DNA from: Rhodothermales bacterium
GTDB lineage: Bacteria; Bacteroidota; Rhodothermia; Rhodothermales; VXPQ01
Assembly: GCA_951812345.1 (NCBI GenBank)
Contig: OX638295.1
Location: forward strand, 1,436,759-1,500,758
DNA: 64,000 bases
Reading direction: 5' to 3'
Below the pieces are notes generated by a model. It was not told where the DNA came from, searched no databases, and saw nothing but the letters and a program-made list of their open reading frames with translations. Below are positions 26,790-35,929 of the stretch, piece after piece; position 1 is the stretch's first letter; every line of letters starts with the position of its first letter. The translations under genes and the position numbers were made by a program.

Positions 26790-28001
26790 ATGTGCCCTAA
26801 GCGCGCAGAGAATCAGGAACCGGTAAACCGGGAGGTGGATGTGCAGCGGCTCAGTGTATTGGGGTCGACCGGGTCCATTGGCACGCAAACGCTGGATATC
26901 GTACGTCTTTTTCCGGATCGCTTCGAGGTCTGCGCCCTGACTGCCGGCACGAACGCCGATCTTTTGATTACCCAAGCCCGGGAGTTTTTGCCCGAATGCG
27001 TTGTCATAGGTGATGCCCGTCGCCGGAAACAGGTTGAAGAGGCGCTCGAACCGCTGGGTATCCGCGTGTTGGCAGGACGAGAGGGGCTTTGCGAGGCGGC
27101 TGCGCTTGACAAAGTGGATACGGTTGTGGCGGCGCTCGTAGGATTCGCCGGCCTCGAATCGGTGATCGAAGCTGTCCGGGCCGGCAAGAACGTAGCGCTG
27201 GCGAACAAGGAAACATTGGTTGTCGCCGGACAACTGGTCACGCATCTCCTGAAAGAACACAGGGGTACGCTCGTGCCTGTCGACAGCGAACACTCCGCTA
27301 TTTTTCAATGTCTTGTCGGGGAACCGGCGAACAGTGTCGAATCCCTTATTCTGACTGCATCGGGGGGGCCGTTCCGAACCCGCCCGGCGGAAACATTCGG
27401 AAGTATTACACGGGCGGAAGCGCTGGCGCACCCGAACTGGTCGATGGGGGCAAAGATTACGATCGATTCGGCCACTATGATGAACAAGGGACTGGAAGTG
27501 GTGGAGGCCCGTTGGCTTTTCGACATCCCGGCAGAACGCATCTCAGTGCTGGTGCACCCGCAATCCATTGTACATTCCTTTGTTGTTTTTTCGGATGGCT
27601 CCGCCAAGGCGCAACTGGGCCTGCCGGATATGCGTGTGCCGATCCAGTATGCGCTCAGCTATCCTGAGCGATGGCCCGCGCCGCACGAACGCCTTGACTG
27701 GTCGGAGGCGATGCATCTGCATTTCGAACCGCCCGACCGCGCCAAATTCCCATGTCTTGATCTGGCATACGAGGCGCTTGGCGCCGGGGGGTCCGCGCCT
27801 GCGATTCTGAATGCTGCGAACGAACAGGCGGTTGCTCTTTTTCTGTCGGACAAAATCCGCTTTACGGATATTCCCGACGCCATTGATCGGGCACTTGGCA
27901 GTGTGCCCGTACAAGAGCATCCGGATCTGGCATATCTCATTGCCTGCGATGCCGAAACCCGGCGTGTTGTACTGGAACATGTCCGGACGATCACTATATA
28001 A
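26790..28001 (+). CDS. dxr: 1-deoxy-D-xylulose-5-phosphate reductoisomerase
   Basis: Second step of the MEP isoprenoid pathway: NADPH-dependent conversion of DXP to 2-C-methyl-D-erythritol 4-phosphate. 403 residues from the ATG at 26790; GTG codons just upstream of LSVLGSTGSIGTQTLDIV are possible later starts. The NADPH loop is GSTGSIG. Active-site blocks are NKETLVVAGQLV, VPVDSEHSAIFQCL (metal ligands), TASGGPFRT, WSMGAKITIDSATMMNKGLE and VLVHPQSIVHSFV. All are intact. It heads the envelope cluster dxr-rseP-uppS-bamA, an order found in many bacteria, which links isoprenoid supply with undecaprenyl phosphate and outer-membrane assembly. Confidence 0.97.
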   Translation: MCPKRAENQEPVNREVDVQRLSVLGSTGSIGTQTLDIVRLFPDRFEVCALTAGTNADLLITQAREFLPECVVIGDARRRKQVEEALEPLGIRVLAGREGLCEAAALDKVDTVVAALVGFAGLESVIEAVRAGKNVALANKETLVVAGQLVTHLLKEHRGTLVPVDSEHSAIFQCLVGEPANSVESLILTASGGPFRTRPAETFGSITRAEALAHPNWSMGAKITIDSATMMNKGLEVVEARWLFDIPAERISVLVHPQSIVHSFVVFSDGSAKAQLGLPDMRVPIQYALSYPERWPAPHERLDWSEAMHLHFEPPDRAKFPCLDLAYEALGAGGSAPAILNAANEQAVALFLSDKIRFTDIPDAIDRALGSVPVQEHPDLAYLIACDAETRRVVLEHVRTITI

Positions 28002-28115
28002 CGTAACCCTATTATACTGCTCTGCGCCCCGTTCGTCTCGAACTGCGCGAATCGGCGTCTTGCACAGTGCGCCGGACATGCCTGCTGCGGGGCGCCACAC
28101 AGCACATCGATATCA

Positions 28116-29510
28116 ATGGAGATGATTGTCGAGATTTTCCGGATGATTCCCGGAATCCTCCTGTCGTACGTTCTTCCGTTTCTTCTCGCTATTACCCTGC
28201 TCGTCTTCGTGCACGAGATGGGGCATTTCCTTTTCGCCAAACTGTTCGGGATGCGCGTGGACCGATTTTCCGTCGGATTTCCTCCCAAAATTTTCAAAAA
28301 ACAGATTGGAGAAACAGAATACGTCATCGGCGCCACACCCCTTGGCGGATACGTAAAAATAGCGGGTATGGTGGATGAAAGTCTGGATGCCGATCATCTC
28401 GATAAGGCGCCGGAATCGTGGGAGTTTCGTTCGAAACCCGTTTGGCAGCGCATGATCGTTATATCCGCCGGCGTTGTTTTCAATATGCTGCTGGCGTTTC
28501 TGATTTTCACGGGTCTTCGGCTTTCTTACGGAGAGACAAACATCCCGGCGGAAAATATTGATGCGGTTTTTGTTGCCGATACGTCTATCGCCTACGATAT
28601 GGGGCTTCGCACGGGAGATCGCATTCTGGCAGTGAACGGCGAACCACTGGAGCGCTACGAGGATTTCGAAAGCATCGAGTCACTGGTTGCAGACCCATTC
28701 ACCGTCACGGCGCTCAGAGGAGACGACACGCTGCTCGTCCGGGGCCCGGAAGACATTTTCACGCAGATCAATCGCCGGGGCCCGCGTTTGGGGGTGTATA
28801 TTGCGCCGGCTGTGCTTGGCGGCGTCATGCAGGATACGGCGGCCGACTCTATCGGCTTGCAAACCGGGGACCGTATTGTTTCCATAGCCGGCGAGGAGAT
28901 TCGTTTTTGGGCGGAAATGACGGAGTCCATACGGCGCACGGAGGGAAATCCGGTGATTATCCGTTGGCAACGGCCCGATTCCACCGGGGTCGGTGAACTC
29001 CCTGTCTACGAAGCACTGGTGGCGCCTGCGTTGCGGGAGGAGGGATACCTCCTCGGCGTATATAGACCCGGTGCGGATATTCTGGCACAGGAATTCGGCG
29101 CCGTCCAGCGCAGTTTTTCGCTATTCGAAGCGCTGGGTGCAGGGATTGGCGATACCTGGAGCAACACGCGGGTCATTGTCCTGAGTCTGGGGCGTATTTT
29201 CACGGGTCGGGAAAATCTTCGGGAAAATCTCGGAGGGCCGATCATGATAGCACAGGTCATCAATCAGGCTACACAAGTCGGTGCGGGTCTCTTTTGGGAC
29301 ATTGTAGCCATGCTTTCCATTACCCTGGCTATTATCAATATTCTGCCCATTCCGGCGCTCGACGGGGGCCATCTGGTTTTTTTGATGTACGAAGGGGTTA
29401 TTCGGAGGGAACCGTCCTTGCGGTTTCGCATGGTTACGCAGCAGGTCGGTATGTTTCTGCTGCTTGCTTTCATGGTGTTCCTTGTCTTTAATGACATTTT
29501 GCGTCTATAG
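28116..29510 (+). CDS. rseP: Site-2 zinc metalloprotease RseP-like
   Basis: Intramembrane protease that cleaves membrane-bound regulators, typically anti-sigma factors and signal-peptide remnants. 464 residues. The HEMGH zinc motif is at residues 33-37 in the first membrane helix, and the second active-site motif NILPIPALDGGHLVF sits near the C-terminus. Between them are two PDZ-like domains, recognisable by MGLRTGDRILAVNGEPL and IGLQTGDRIVSIAGEEI. Membrane segments flank both catalytic motifs. It stands between dxr (114 bases upstream) and uppS (14 bases downstream). Its substrate is not evident in the window. Confidence 0.93.
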   Translation: MEMIVEIFRMIPGILLSYVLPFLLAITLLVFVHEMGHFLFAKLFGMRVDRFSVGFPPKIFKKQIGETEYVIGATPLGGYVKIAGMVDESLDADHLDKAPESWEFRSKPVWQRMIVISAGVVFNMLLAFLIFTGLRLSYGETNIPAENIDAVFVADTSIAYDMGLRTGDRILAVNGEPLERYEDFESIESLVADPFTVTALRGDDTLLVRGPEDIFTQINRRGPRLGVYIAPAVLGGVMQDTAADSIGLQTGDRIVSIAGEEIRFWAEMTESIRRTEGNPVIIRWQRPDSTGVGELPVYEALVAPALREEGYLLGVYRPGADILAQEFGAVQRSFSLFEALGAGIGDTWSNTRVIVLSLGRIFTGRENLRENLGGPIMIAQVINQATQVGAGLFWDIVAMLSITLAIINILPIPALDGGHLVFLMYEGVIRREPSLRFRMVTQQVGMFLLLAFMVFLVFNDILRL

Positions 29511-29524
29511 CGCCTTTTTCGACG

Positions 29525-30307
29525 GTGAAGGTCACTGCAAACAAGGATATACGCCTGGATGACGACGCTGCGTTGCAGGAGGCATTGAAGCGCCGCGGGG
29601 AGATTCCCTCCCACATTGCCATGATTATGGACGGCAATGGACGTTGGGCGCGAGAGCAGGGCAAGCGCCGCGTGGCGGGGCACCGCGCCGGAGTCGATTC
29701 CGTCCGCGAGATTACGGAAGCGTGCGCCCGATTAGGGGTGGATTATCTCACGCTGTACACCTTCAGCCAGGAGAACTGGGATCGTCCTTCTTCGGAGGTG
29801 CGGGCTCTGATGCGCCTTCTTTTAAGCACGATTCGCCGCGAAACCAGAACGCTGAACAAGAACAACATTTGTCTCTGCGCTGTGGGCGATTTGTCCAGGA
29901 TGCCCGAAGAAGTACGCCGCGGGCTGCATGAGGCGATGGAGGAGACGCGTGACAATGACCGGATGACTCTGACGATCGCTGTATCGTACAGTGGGCGGCT
30001 CGAGATCGTGCGCGCTGCACAGAAAATGGCGGAGCGCGTACGAGCCGGCGCCTTGCAACCCGAAGATATTGACGAAGAGCTCTTTGGATCCGTGCTGATG
30101 ACCTCGCATATGCCGGATCCTGACTTGCTTATTCGTACCGGCGGCGAATTTCGGATATCGAATTTCCTGTTATGGCAGTTGGCCTATACGGAGCTGTATA
30201 TCACCGATTGCTACTGGCCGGCGTTTCGTCGACATGCACTGTACGAGGCCATCCGGGATTACCAGGACCGGGAACGGCGTTTCGGGCGGATACTAACGGG
30301 CGAATAA
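29525..30307 (+). CDS. uppS: Isoprenyl transferase (undecaprenyl diphosphate synthase type)
   Basis: cis-Prenyltransferase that extends farnesyl diphosphate with isopentenyl diphosphate to the C55 carrier lipid. 260 residues, starting at a GTG. Key blocks are HIAMIMDGNGRWAREQGKRR (catalytic Asp and phosphate loop), GHRAGVDSVREITEAC, LTLYTFSQENWDRP, and the C-terminal DPDLLIRTGGEFRISNFLLW with ELYITDCYWPAF. It is 14 bases downstream of rseP and 153 bases upstream of bamA. With dxr it supplies the lipid carrier for peptidoglycan and O-antigen synthesis. Confidence 0.96.
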   Translation: MKVTANKDIRLDDDAALQEALKRRGEIPSHIAMIMDGNGRWAREQGKRRVAGHRAGVDSVREITEACARLGVDYLTLYTFSQENWDRPSSEVRALMRLLLSTIRRETRTLNKNNICLCAVGDLSRMPEEVRRGLHEAMEETRDNDRMTLTIAVSYSGRLEIVRAAQKMAERVRAGALQPEDIDEELFGSVLMTSHMPDPDLLIRTGGEFRISNFLLWQLAYTELYITDCYWPAFRRHALYEAIRDYQDRERRFGRILTGE

Positions 30308-30460
30308 ATTCGTTATGAGAAGGGAGGGCGTGCCGGCAAAGGACATTTTCGCCCCGCAGCGGTATGACCTGCCCGGAAACTCTCCTGACGAGTTTGTGTA
30401 CCTAATACAAATGCTTCCAGCCGGCGCAATTATAAACGGCTGCAGTTGTTTCCGTTGGCT

Positions 30461-32953
30461 ATGACCGCAAGATTTCCCATTCTTCTATTTTCCTGTGTAC
30501 TGCTGGCCGTTCCGGCCGGAGCGCAAGGTATAACAGGGTCTTTCGATACGTCGGGGCCCTATTCTTCCCCCCCTGTTTCCTATGAGATTCTCGACATTAC
30601 CGTCGAAGGGTCGGATAGTGAAAGCGCCCGCTCCATTATCGCCCAGGCAAGCGGTCTCACTGCAGGTAAGATCGTTACGTTACCCGGCGACGAAGCCATT
30701 GCAGACGCAGTCCGCTCGGTGTACAGGTTGGGTCTTTTTTCGGATGTCAAGATCGTGGAGGAGCGCCGTGCAGGGGACGGCGTGTATCTTTCCATTGAGG
30801 TGAAAGAGGAGCCTCGTCTCGCAGAGTACACCTTTTCCGGCATCAAAAAGGGACAGCGGAAAGATTTACGCGAGGAAGCGCCGCTATTACAAGGAAGTCC
30901 TGTTCGCCCTTCCGATATTGAGCGCACGGACCGGCAAATCAAACAGTATTTTCGCGAAAAGGGATATCTGCTTGCTCAAGTGGACGTGCGGCGCGAGGAA
31001 ACCGATGACGGGCAGGTAAAGATTGATTTTGCGATTGACCGGGGGCAGAAAGTCAAGATTGAGGAAATCCGGATTACGGGCAACGAAGCCGTTTCCGATT
31101 TTCGCCTGAAGCGCAAGATGAAGAAGACGAACGAAAAAAAATGGTGGCGTTTCTGGAGTGGGGCGAAATTCGACCGGAACGAATACGAAACCGACCTGAA
31201 CAACGTCGTTCGGCACTACAACGATAACGGGTATTACGATGCGCGGATTATAAGCGATTCCGTATTTGTGCAGGAGGGGGAGAAGCCGGGGATGGTTGTC
31301 GAGTTGAAGGTCGAGGAAGGCCCGCAGTATTTTGTCCGTGACGTCGTATGGGAGGGCAATACGATCTACCCCGATGACTTTCTGGGCAATTCGCTTGGCA
31401 TTGTGCAGGGGGAAGCGTTCGACCGGTCGAAGCTGGAACAGAATCTGTATCAGAACAAGAACAGCAGCGATATTTCCAGCCTGTACATGAATCGCGGGTA
31501 CATGCGGTTCAATATCGAGCCGACGATACGCGTCATCGAAGGGGATTCGCTGGACATTCATTTCGATATCCTCGAAGGAGAGGTATATCAATTCGGCGAC
31601 GTCGGCATTTCAGGGAACACCAAGACCAAGGAGCATGTCATCCGCCGGGAATTATATACGATTCCGGGCCAGACGTTCAGTCGCGACGCTATTCAGGAGT
31701 CGATCCGGCGTCTTAGCCAGCTTAATTATTTCACGCAGGAATCGCTGGGCGGCGGTCCGGGAATAGACATTGACGAAGCGAACAAATCCGTCGATCTGAG
31801 CTACTCGGTCGTTGAGCAGAGCAGCGATCAGCTGGAGCTTTCGGGCTCGTGGGGTTCCTTCGGGCCCATTCTGATGCTCCGATTCGGGTTCAATAATTTC
31901 TCGGCGCAGAATCTGTTCAAGGGGTCTGCGTGGGATCCTCTTCCATCCGGCGACGGGCAGCAGTTGTCCCTGGCCGTGCAGACCACCGGGTCGTTTTACC
32001 AGAATTATTCGCTCTCCTATACGGAGCCCTGGTTCAGGGGGCGCCCCACGCCGGTCGGGATGTCGCTTTCTTATTCGAGTTACGGCGGCGGCAGCGGCAG
32101 TAGCCGATTTTCCCGTTACAGCTACGGGTTCCAGCAGGACGGGCATTTGAAAACGGCGTCGGTGCGCGTGTTCTACGAACGCCGCCTGCAATGGCCGGAC
32201 GACAAGTTCAGCATGGGAAGCGCCCTTCGCTTTCAGCATTACGACAACCAGAACCTCTTTCGTTCGATTCCGGAAGGAGTCAGTCGGATCGCTACATTCC
32301 AGCAGAGTCTTTCCAGAAATTCGCTGGATCACCCGATCTTTCCCTCCAGTGGCTCGAATTTTTCGTTGTCTCTTGAAATCGCTCCGCCGGTCCCGGGATT
32401 TGTGCAGTATCACAAGACGCGTTTCAAGACGGAATGGAACGTGCCGTTGGCTCCCAAACTGTCCGTCCGGTTCGGCGCCGACTTCGGGTACGTGGGTTCG
32501 CTGACGGGGGATCGGGTGGACTTCGAACGCTTCATCGTGGGCGGGTCGCCGTTCGATACGCAACAGTCCTATAACTATTTCGGACGGGATATCGTGTATA
32601 TGCGCGGCTATCCTATTTCTTCGATAGGTCCTCGTCTCGATGGCGAGCCGGTCGGAGGGGCCATTCTGAACAAATACATGTCCGAAATAAAAGTGATGGC
32701 TATCCAGACCGAGCAGCTCTCGGCGCAGCCCTATATCTTTCTTGACGCGGTCAATTCCTGGGATCGTTTCGGGTCGTACAACCCCGTAGAACTATTTCGA
32801 TCCGCTGGCGTTGGGATGCGCATGTACCTTCCGATATTGCGGATGGTCGAGGTGACCTACGGGTATAATTTTGACGAATTTTCTTCCGGTTCTTCCAACG
32901 AGGATGGTGTAAGCAAGTGGAGATTCCAGTTTACGCTTGGGCAAGGGTTCTGA
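30461..32953 (+). CDS. bamA: Outer-membrane protein assembly factor BamA
   Basis: Omp85-family insertase of the BAM complex. About 830 residues from the ATG at 30461 (a TTG at 30446 keeps the frame open). Signal peptide FPILLFSCVLLAVPAGAQG. Then come POTRA domains (about residues 40-400; for example VYRLGLFSDVKIVEERRAGD, FREKGYLLAQVDVRREETDD, and HYNDNGYYDARIISDSVFVQ). The 16-strand barrel region includes the conserved VGGSPFDTQQSYNYFGRDIVYMRGY lid-lock area, given here in part, and ends in F (RFQFTLGQGF). Two ompH genes follow directly, the classical arrangement. Confidence 0.95.
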   Translation: MTARFPILLFSCVLLAVPAGAQGITGSFDTSGPYSSPPVSYEILDITVEGSDSESARSIIAQASGLTAGKIVTLPGDEAIADAVRSVYRLGLFSDVKIVEERRAGDGVYLSIEVKEEPRLAEYTFSGIKKGQRKDLREEAPLLQGSPVRPSDIERTDRQIKQYFREKGYLLAQVDVRREETDDGQVKIDFAIDRGQKVKIEEIRITGNEAVSDFRLKRKMKKTNEKKWWRFWSGAKFDRNEYETDLNNVVRHYNDNGYYDARIISDSVFVQEGEKPGMVVELKVEEGPQYFVRDVVWEGNTIYPDDFLGNSLGIVQGEAFDRSKLEQNLYQNKNSSDISSLYMNRGYMRFNIEPTIRVIEGDSLDIHFDILEGEVYQFGDVGISGNTKTKEHVIRRELYTIPGQTFSRDAIQESIRRLSQLNYFTQESLGGGPGIDIDEANKSVDLSYSVVEQSSDQLELSGSWGSFGPILMLRFGFNNFSAQNLFKGSAWDPLPSGDGQQLSLAVQTTGSFYQNYSLSYTEPWFRGRPTPVGMSLSYSSYGGGSGSSRFSRYSYGFQQDGHLKTASVRVFYERRLQWPDDKFSMGSALRFQHYDNQNLFRSIPEGVSRIATFQQSLSRNSLDHPIFPSSGSNFSLSLEIAPPVPGFVQYHKTRFKTEWNVPLAPKLSVRFGADFGYVGSLTGDRVDFERFIVGGSPFDTQQSYNYFGRDIVYMRGYPISSIGPRLDGEPVGGAILNKYMSEIKVMAIQTEQLSAQPYIFLDAVNSWDRFGSYNPVELFRSAGVGMRMYLPILRMVEVTYGYNFDEFSSGSSNEDGVSKWRFQFTLGQGF

Positions 32954-32964
32954 GGCGCAGCGCC

Positions 32965-33504
32965 ATGCATTCATCGTATTCTTTTGTCTCGTTATTCCTT
33001 GTGGCGCTGCTTGGGGCCTCTCCGGCATACGCCCAGCAGAAGCTGGGTTATGTGGATTCGGAATATATCCTGGAGCAATTGCCGGAGTATGCTACGGTAC
33101 AGCAGCAGATTGACCGTATGGCTCAGGAATGGCAACTGGAGGTTGAGGAGCGCCGCAACGAAGTGGATGAGCTTTTCCGGGAGTACCAGGCCCGGGAATT
33201 GCTTTATACGAACGATGAACGCCAACGGCAACGCGACGAAATAATTCAGGCCGAAGAAGGGATAGAACAACTCAGGATGCAGTACTTCGGTCCGGAGGGA
33301 CGTGTTTTTCAGGAGCAGGAACGGTTGGTGCGCCCCATCCAGGAAAGCGTGCTTGAAGCTATTGAAGCGGTGGCTACCCGGGACGGGTACGACTATGTGT
33401 TTGACAAGGGAGGGGATTATATTTTCATGTATGTTCGGGATCAATTCGACCTGAGCGATGATGTCCTTGAGGAACTTGGCATTGATATAGACAGTCAAAA
33501 TTAA
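32965..33504 (+). CDS. OmpH/Skp-family periplasmic chaperone, copy 1
   Basis: Periplasmic holdase for unfolded outer-membrane proteins. 179 residues from the ATG at 32965, 11 bases after the bamA stop; the longer frame overlapping bamA is unlikely. The signal peptide YSFVSLFLVALLGASPAYAQ is followed by QKLGYVDSEYILEQLPEY, the typical OmpH start. Then come a long charged helical hairpin (WQLEVEERRNEVDELFREYQ) and a beta return (YDYVFDKGGDYIFMY). The tail is acidic. It is followed 83 bases on by a second member of the same family. Confidence 0.9.
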   Translation: MHSSYSFVSLFLVALLGASPAYAQQKLGYVDSEYILEQLPEYATVQQQIDRMAQEWQLEVEERRNEVDELFREYQARELLYTNDERQRQRDEIIQAEEGIEQLRMQYFGPEGRVFQEQERLVRPIQESVLEAIEAVATRDGYDYVFDKGGDYIFMYVRDQFDLSDDVLEELGIDIDSQN

Positions 33505-33587
33505 TTGTCTCCGCGCAGCACCTGGGGCCACATGCGTGTCAGGTGCTGCGTATTGCCGGCGATGCCACGAATCACATAGAAAACGTT

Positions 33588-34193
33588 ATGTTGAAACGCA
33601 TATCTGCAGGATGCCTTCTTTTTGCCGCTATTCTGCTTGCTTTTGCAACGGCCGGATGGTCGTTCAACGCTCGTGCTCAAGCGCTCTCTGTTGGCTTCAC
33701 CGATCATGAGATTGTCCTGATCAATATGCCGCAGTACCAGGAGGTGCAGCAGCAATTACAGACAGACTTCGACGCCAATCAGCAAGCCCTGGAGGCCCTG
33801 TATACCGACTATCAGGACAAACTGGAGCGCTATCAGCGGCAGCAGTCTCTTCTTTCCGAGGATCGTCGTCAGGAACGCGAACAGGAATTGTTACAGCTGC
33901 AACAGCAGATTCAGGACGAGGCACAGAATCAGGATCAGCAATTGGCTGCGCGTCAGGCTGAACTGATGCAACCGCTTCTGGAACAAATCCAGGATGCCAT
34001 TAATGAGGTGGCTGCCGTAAACAGTCTCGATATCGTATTGCGCACGCGGGTCGGTACGGAACCGCTTCTTTTATTCGTCAATCCGGAGACCGTTCAGGAT
34101 ATAACCCTGGATGTAGCGCGTACGCTGGGTCTTGACGTGGATGGGGAAGCAGCAGAATCCTCCGGTGAAGCGGCTGCCTCGGACTCGAATTAG
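33588..34193 (+). CDS. OmpH/Skp-family periplasmic chaperone, copy 2
   Basis: Second OmpH-family protein, 201 residues from the ATG at 33588. Signal peptide [22 protein letters not shown] in two parts, then [21 protein letters not shown] Gln/Glu-rich helical arm ([20 protein letters not shown]) and a beta segment ([19 protein letters not shown]) follow, then a polar Ser/Ala/Glu tail. It resembles its upstream neighbour in architecture but differs clearly in sequence, so the pair is an old duplication. Tandem ompH genes after bamA are common in Bacteroidota. Confidence 0.88.
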   Translation: MLKRISAGCLLFAAILLAFATAGWSFNARAQALSVGFTDHEIVLINMPQYQEVQQQLQTDFDANQQALEALYTDYQDKLERYQRQQSLLSEDRRQEREQELLQLQQQIQDEAQNQDQQLAARQAELMQPLLEQIQDAINEVAAVNSLDIVLRTRVGTEPLLLFVNPETVQDITLDVARTLGLDVDGEAAESSGEAAASDSN

Positions 34194-34249
34194 CGGTCCC
34201 TCGACGCAAGCTACGGCGTGCGCAGGGCAAGGGAAGAGGAAGCCGATCA

Positions 34250-35080
34250 ATGAGTAGCGAACCAGTTGCCGGCACGCTTGACGCGAGGCGAATCACCACG
34301 CAGACACTGCAGGACCTGAAGCGTGCCGGTGTGCCGATCGCCATGCTGACGGCCTATGACTATACGTCGGCGCGCATCCTGGATGCCGCTGGTGTAGATG
34401 TACTTCTGGTCGGCGATTCGGCATCCAATGTTATGGCGGGGTACGAAACGACGCTGCCCATCACGCTGGACCAGATGATCTACCACGCACAGTCCGTCAT
34501 TCGGGCGGTGCGCCGTGCTCTCGTAGTGGTGGATCTTCCTTTTGGATCCTATCAGGGCAATTCGAAGGAGGCGTTGGTCTCAGCCATCCGGGTAATGAAG
34601 GAAGCGGGTGCGCATGCGGTCAAAATGGAAGGTGGTAAACCGGCCCTGGAGGCTGTGCAGCGTATCACTGATGCCGGCATTCCTGTGATGGGCCACCTCG
34701 GCCTTACCCCGCAGAGCATTTACCGCTTTGGCACATACCGTGTGCGTGCACAGGACACGGAGGAAGCAGATGAAATCCAGAGGGATGCACGGCTGCTCGA
34801 AGAGGCAGGTTGTTTCGGCCTTGTTCTCGAAAAAATTCCTGCAGGCCTGGCACGCGACATATCGGGGAATCTTTCGATCCCGGTTATCGGCATCGGCGCC
34901 GGTGTGCATTGTGACGGACAGGTGCTTGTTACCCACGATTTGTTGGGCCTGAACACCGATTTCAATCCCCGGTTCGTGCGGCGTTACGCGCATCTTGAGG
35001 AAACCATTACGGAAGCGGTGCAACATTATGTGCAGGATGTGCGCACCCGTGCTTTTCCTGCCGGGGAAGAAAGTTATTGA
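34250..35080 (+). CDS. panB: 3-methyl-2-oxobutanoate hydroxymethyltransferase
   Basis: First committed step of pantothenate synthesis: transfers a hydroxymethyl group from 5,10-methylene-THF to 2-oxoisovalerate, giving ketopantoate. 276 residues, the usual length. It shows [40 protein letters not shown] (metal-binding Asp), [36 protein letters not shown] and [20 protein letters not shown]. All catalytic blocks are intact. It sits between ompH copy 2 and surE; panC and panE are not visible. Confidence 0.97.
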   Translation: MSSEPVAGTLDARRITTQTLQDLKRAGVPIAMLTAYDYTSARILDAAGVDVLLVGDSASNVMAGYETTLPITLDQMIYHAQSVIRAVRRALVVVDLPFGSYQGNSKEALVSAIRVMKEAGAHAVKMEGGKPALEAVQRITDAGIPVMGHLGLTPQSIYRFGTYRVRAQDTEEADEIQRDARLLEEAGCFGLVLEKIPAGLARDISGNLSIPVIGIGAGVHCDGQVLVTHDLLGLNTDFNPRFVRRYAHLEETITEAVQHYVQDVRTRAFPAGEESY

Positions 35081-35122
35081 CGGCGTGGTAGCTCGCTGCG
35101 TACGCGCGAAATGTGAGGAGGC

Positions 35123-35917
35123 ATGCACATGGATTCGAATCATGGAGCCCGACCGCTTATTCTTGTCAGCAATGACGATGGCGTGAACGCCCCGGGGATC
35201 GCGGCGCTTGCGGAGGCTATGGTCAGGTTAGGGGATGTCTATGTGGTAGCTCCTGTTCTGGAACAAAGCGCCGTGGGGCATGCGATCACGCTGCGTGATC
35301 CTGTGCGCGCTTTTCCCGTAGACGCGAACATGGGTGGGGCAATGCGCATCTACGGTGTTCAGGGTACCCCGGCAGATTGCATAAAGCTGGCAGTCAGGGA
35401 GTTGCTGCCTCGCGAGCCGGACCTGGTTGTCAGCGGTATCAACCGAGGGGCGAATACGGCTCTTAACGTGATCTATTCGGGCACCGTCAGTGCGGCGACG
35501 GAAGCCGCTATTCTGGGAATCGACGCCGTGGCCGTGTCTCTCTGCGACTGGGACGCTCACGACTTCAATGCCTCTCGTGAGATTGCTTTCAGTGTAGCAG
35601 AAAAAGTACTGGATCAGGGGTTGCCGCCGGGCATTCTGCTGAACGTGAATATTCCGCCGCTTCCTCTACCGTCCATCAAGGGCGTGCTGGTTACACGTCA
35701 GGCGCGTTCCCGCTGGAAAGAATCGTTCGACCAGCGCGTCGATCCAAACAATCGGCCCTATTACTGGATGACAGGCACCTTTGTCAACCTTGACGAAGGA
35801 CAAAACACGGATATAGCTGCGGTACAAAGCGGCCACGTTTCCGTGACGCCCATTCACTACGATCTCACGGCGCACGATTTTCTTGCGCCCTTATCGGAGT
35901 GGGACTGGAACCGGTAG
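35123..35917 (+). CDS. surE: 5'/3'-nucleotidase SurE
   Basis: Metal-dependent nucleoside monophosphate phosphatase linked to stationary-phase survival. 264 residues. The metal site is ILVSNDDGVNAPGIAALAEA (Asp-Asp), followed by VVAPVLEQSAVGHAITL, then GTPADCIKLAV, PDLVVSGINRGANTALNVIY and SGTVSAATEAAILGIDAVAVS. The late GHVSVTPIHYDLTAH matches the family end. Two ATGs two codons apart (35123, 35129) are possible starts. It converges with the arginine operon, 12 bases from the argH stop. Confidence 0.96.
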   Translation: MHMDSNHGARPLILVSNDDGVNAPGIAALAEAMVRLGDVYVVAPVLEQSAVGHAITLRDPVRAFPVDANMGGAMRIYGVQGTPADCIKLAVRELLPREPDLVVSGINRGANTALNVIYSGTVSAATEAAILGIDAVAVSLCDWDAHDFNASREIAFSVAEKVLDQGLPPGILLNVNIPPLPLPSIKGVLVTRQARSRWKESFDQRVDPNNRPYYWMTGTFVNLDEGQNTDIAAVQSGHVSVTPIHYDLTAHDFLAPLSEWDWNR

Positions 35918-35929
35918 CAACACAGTGTT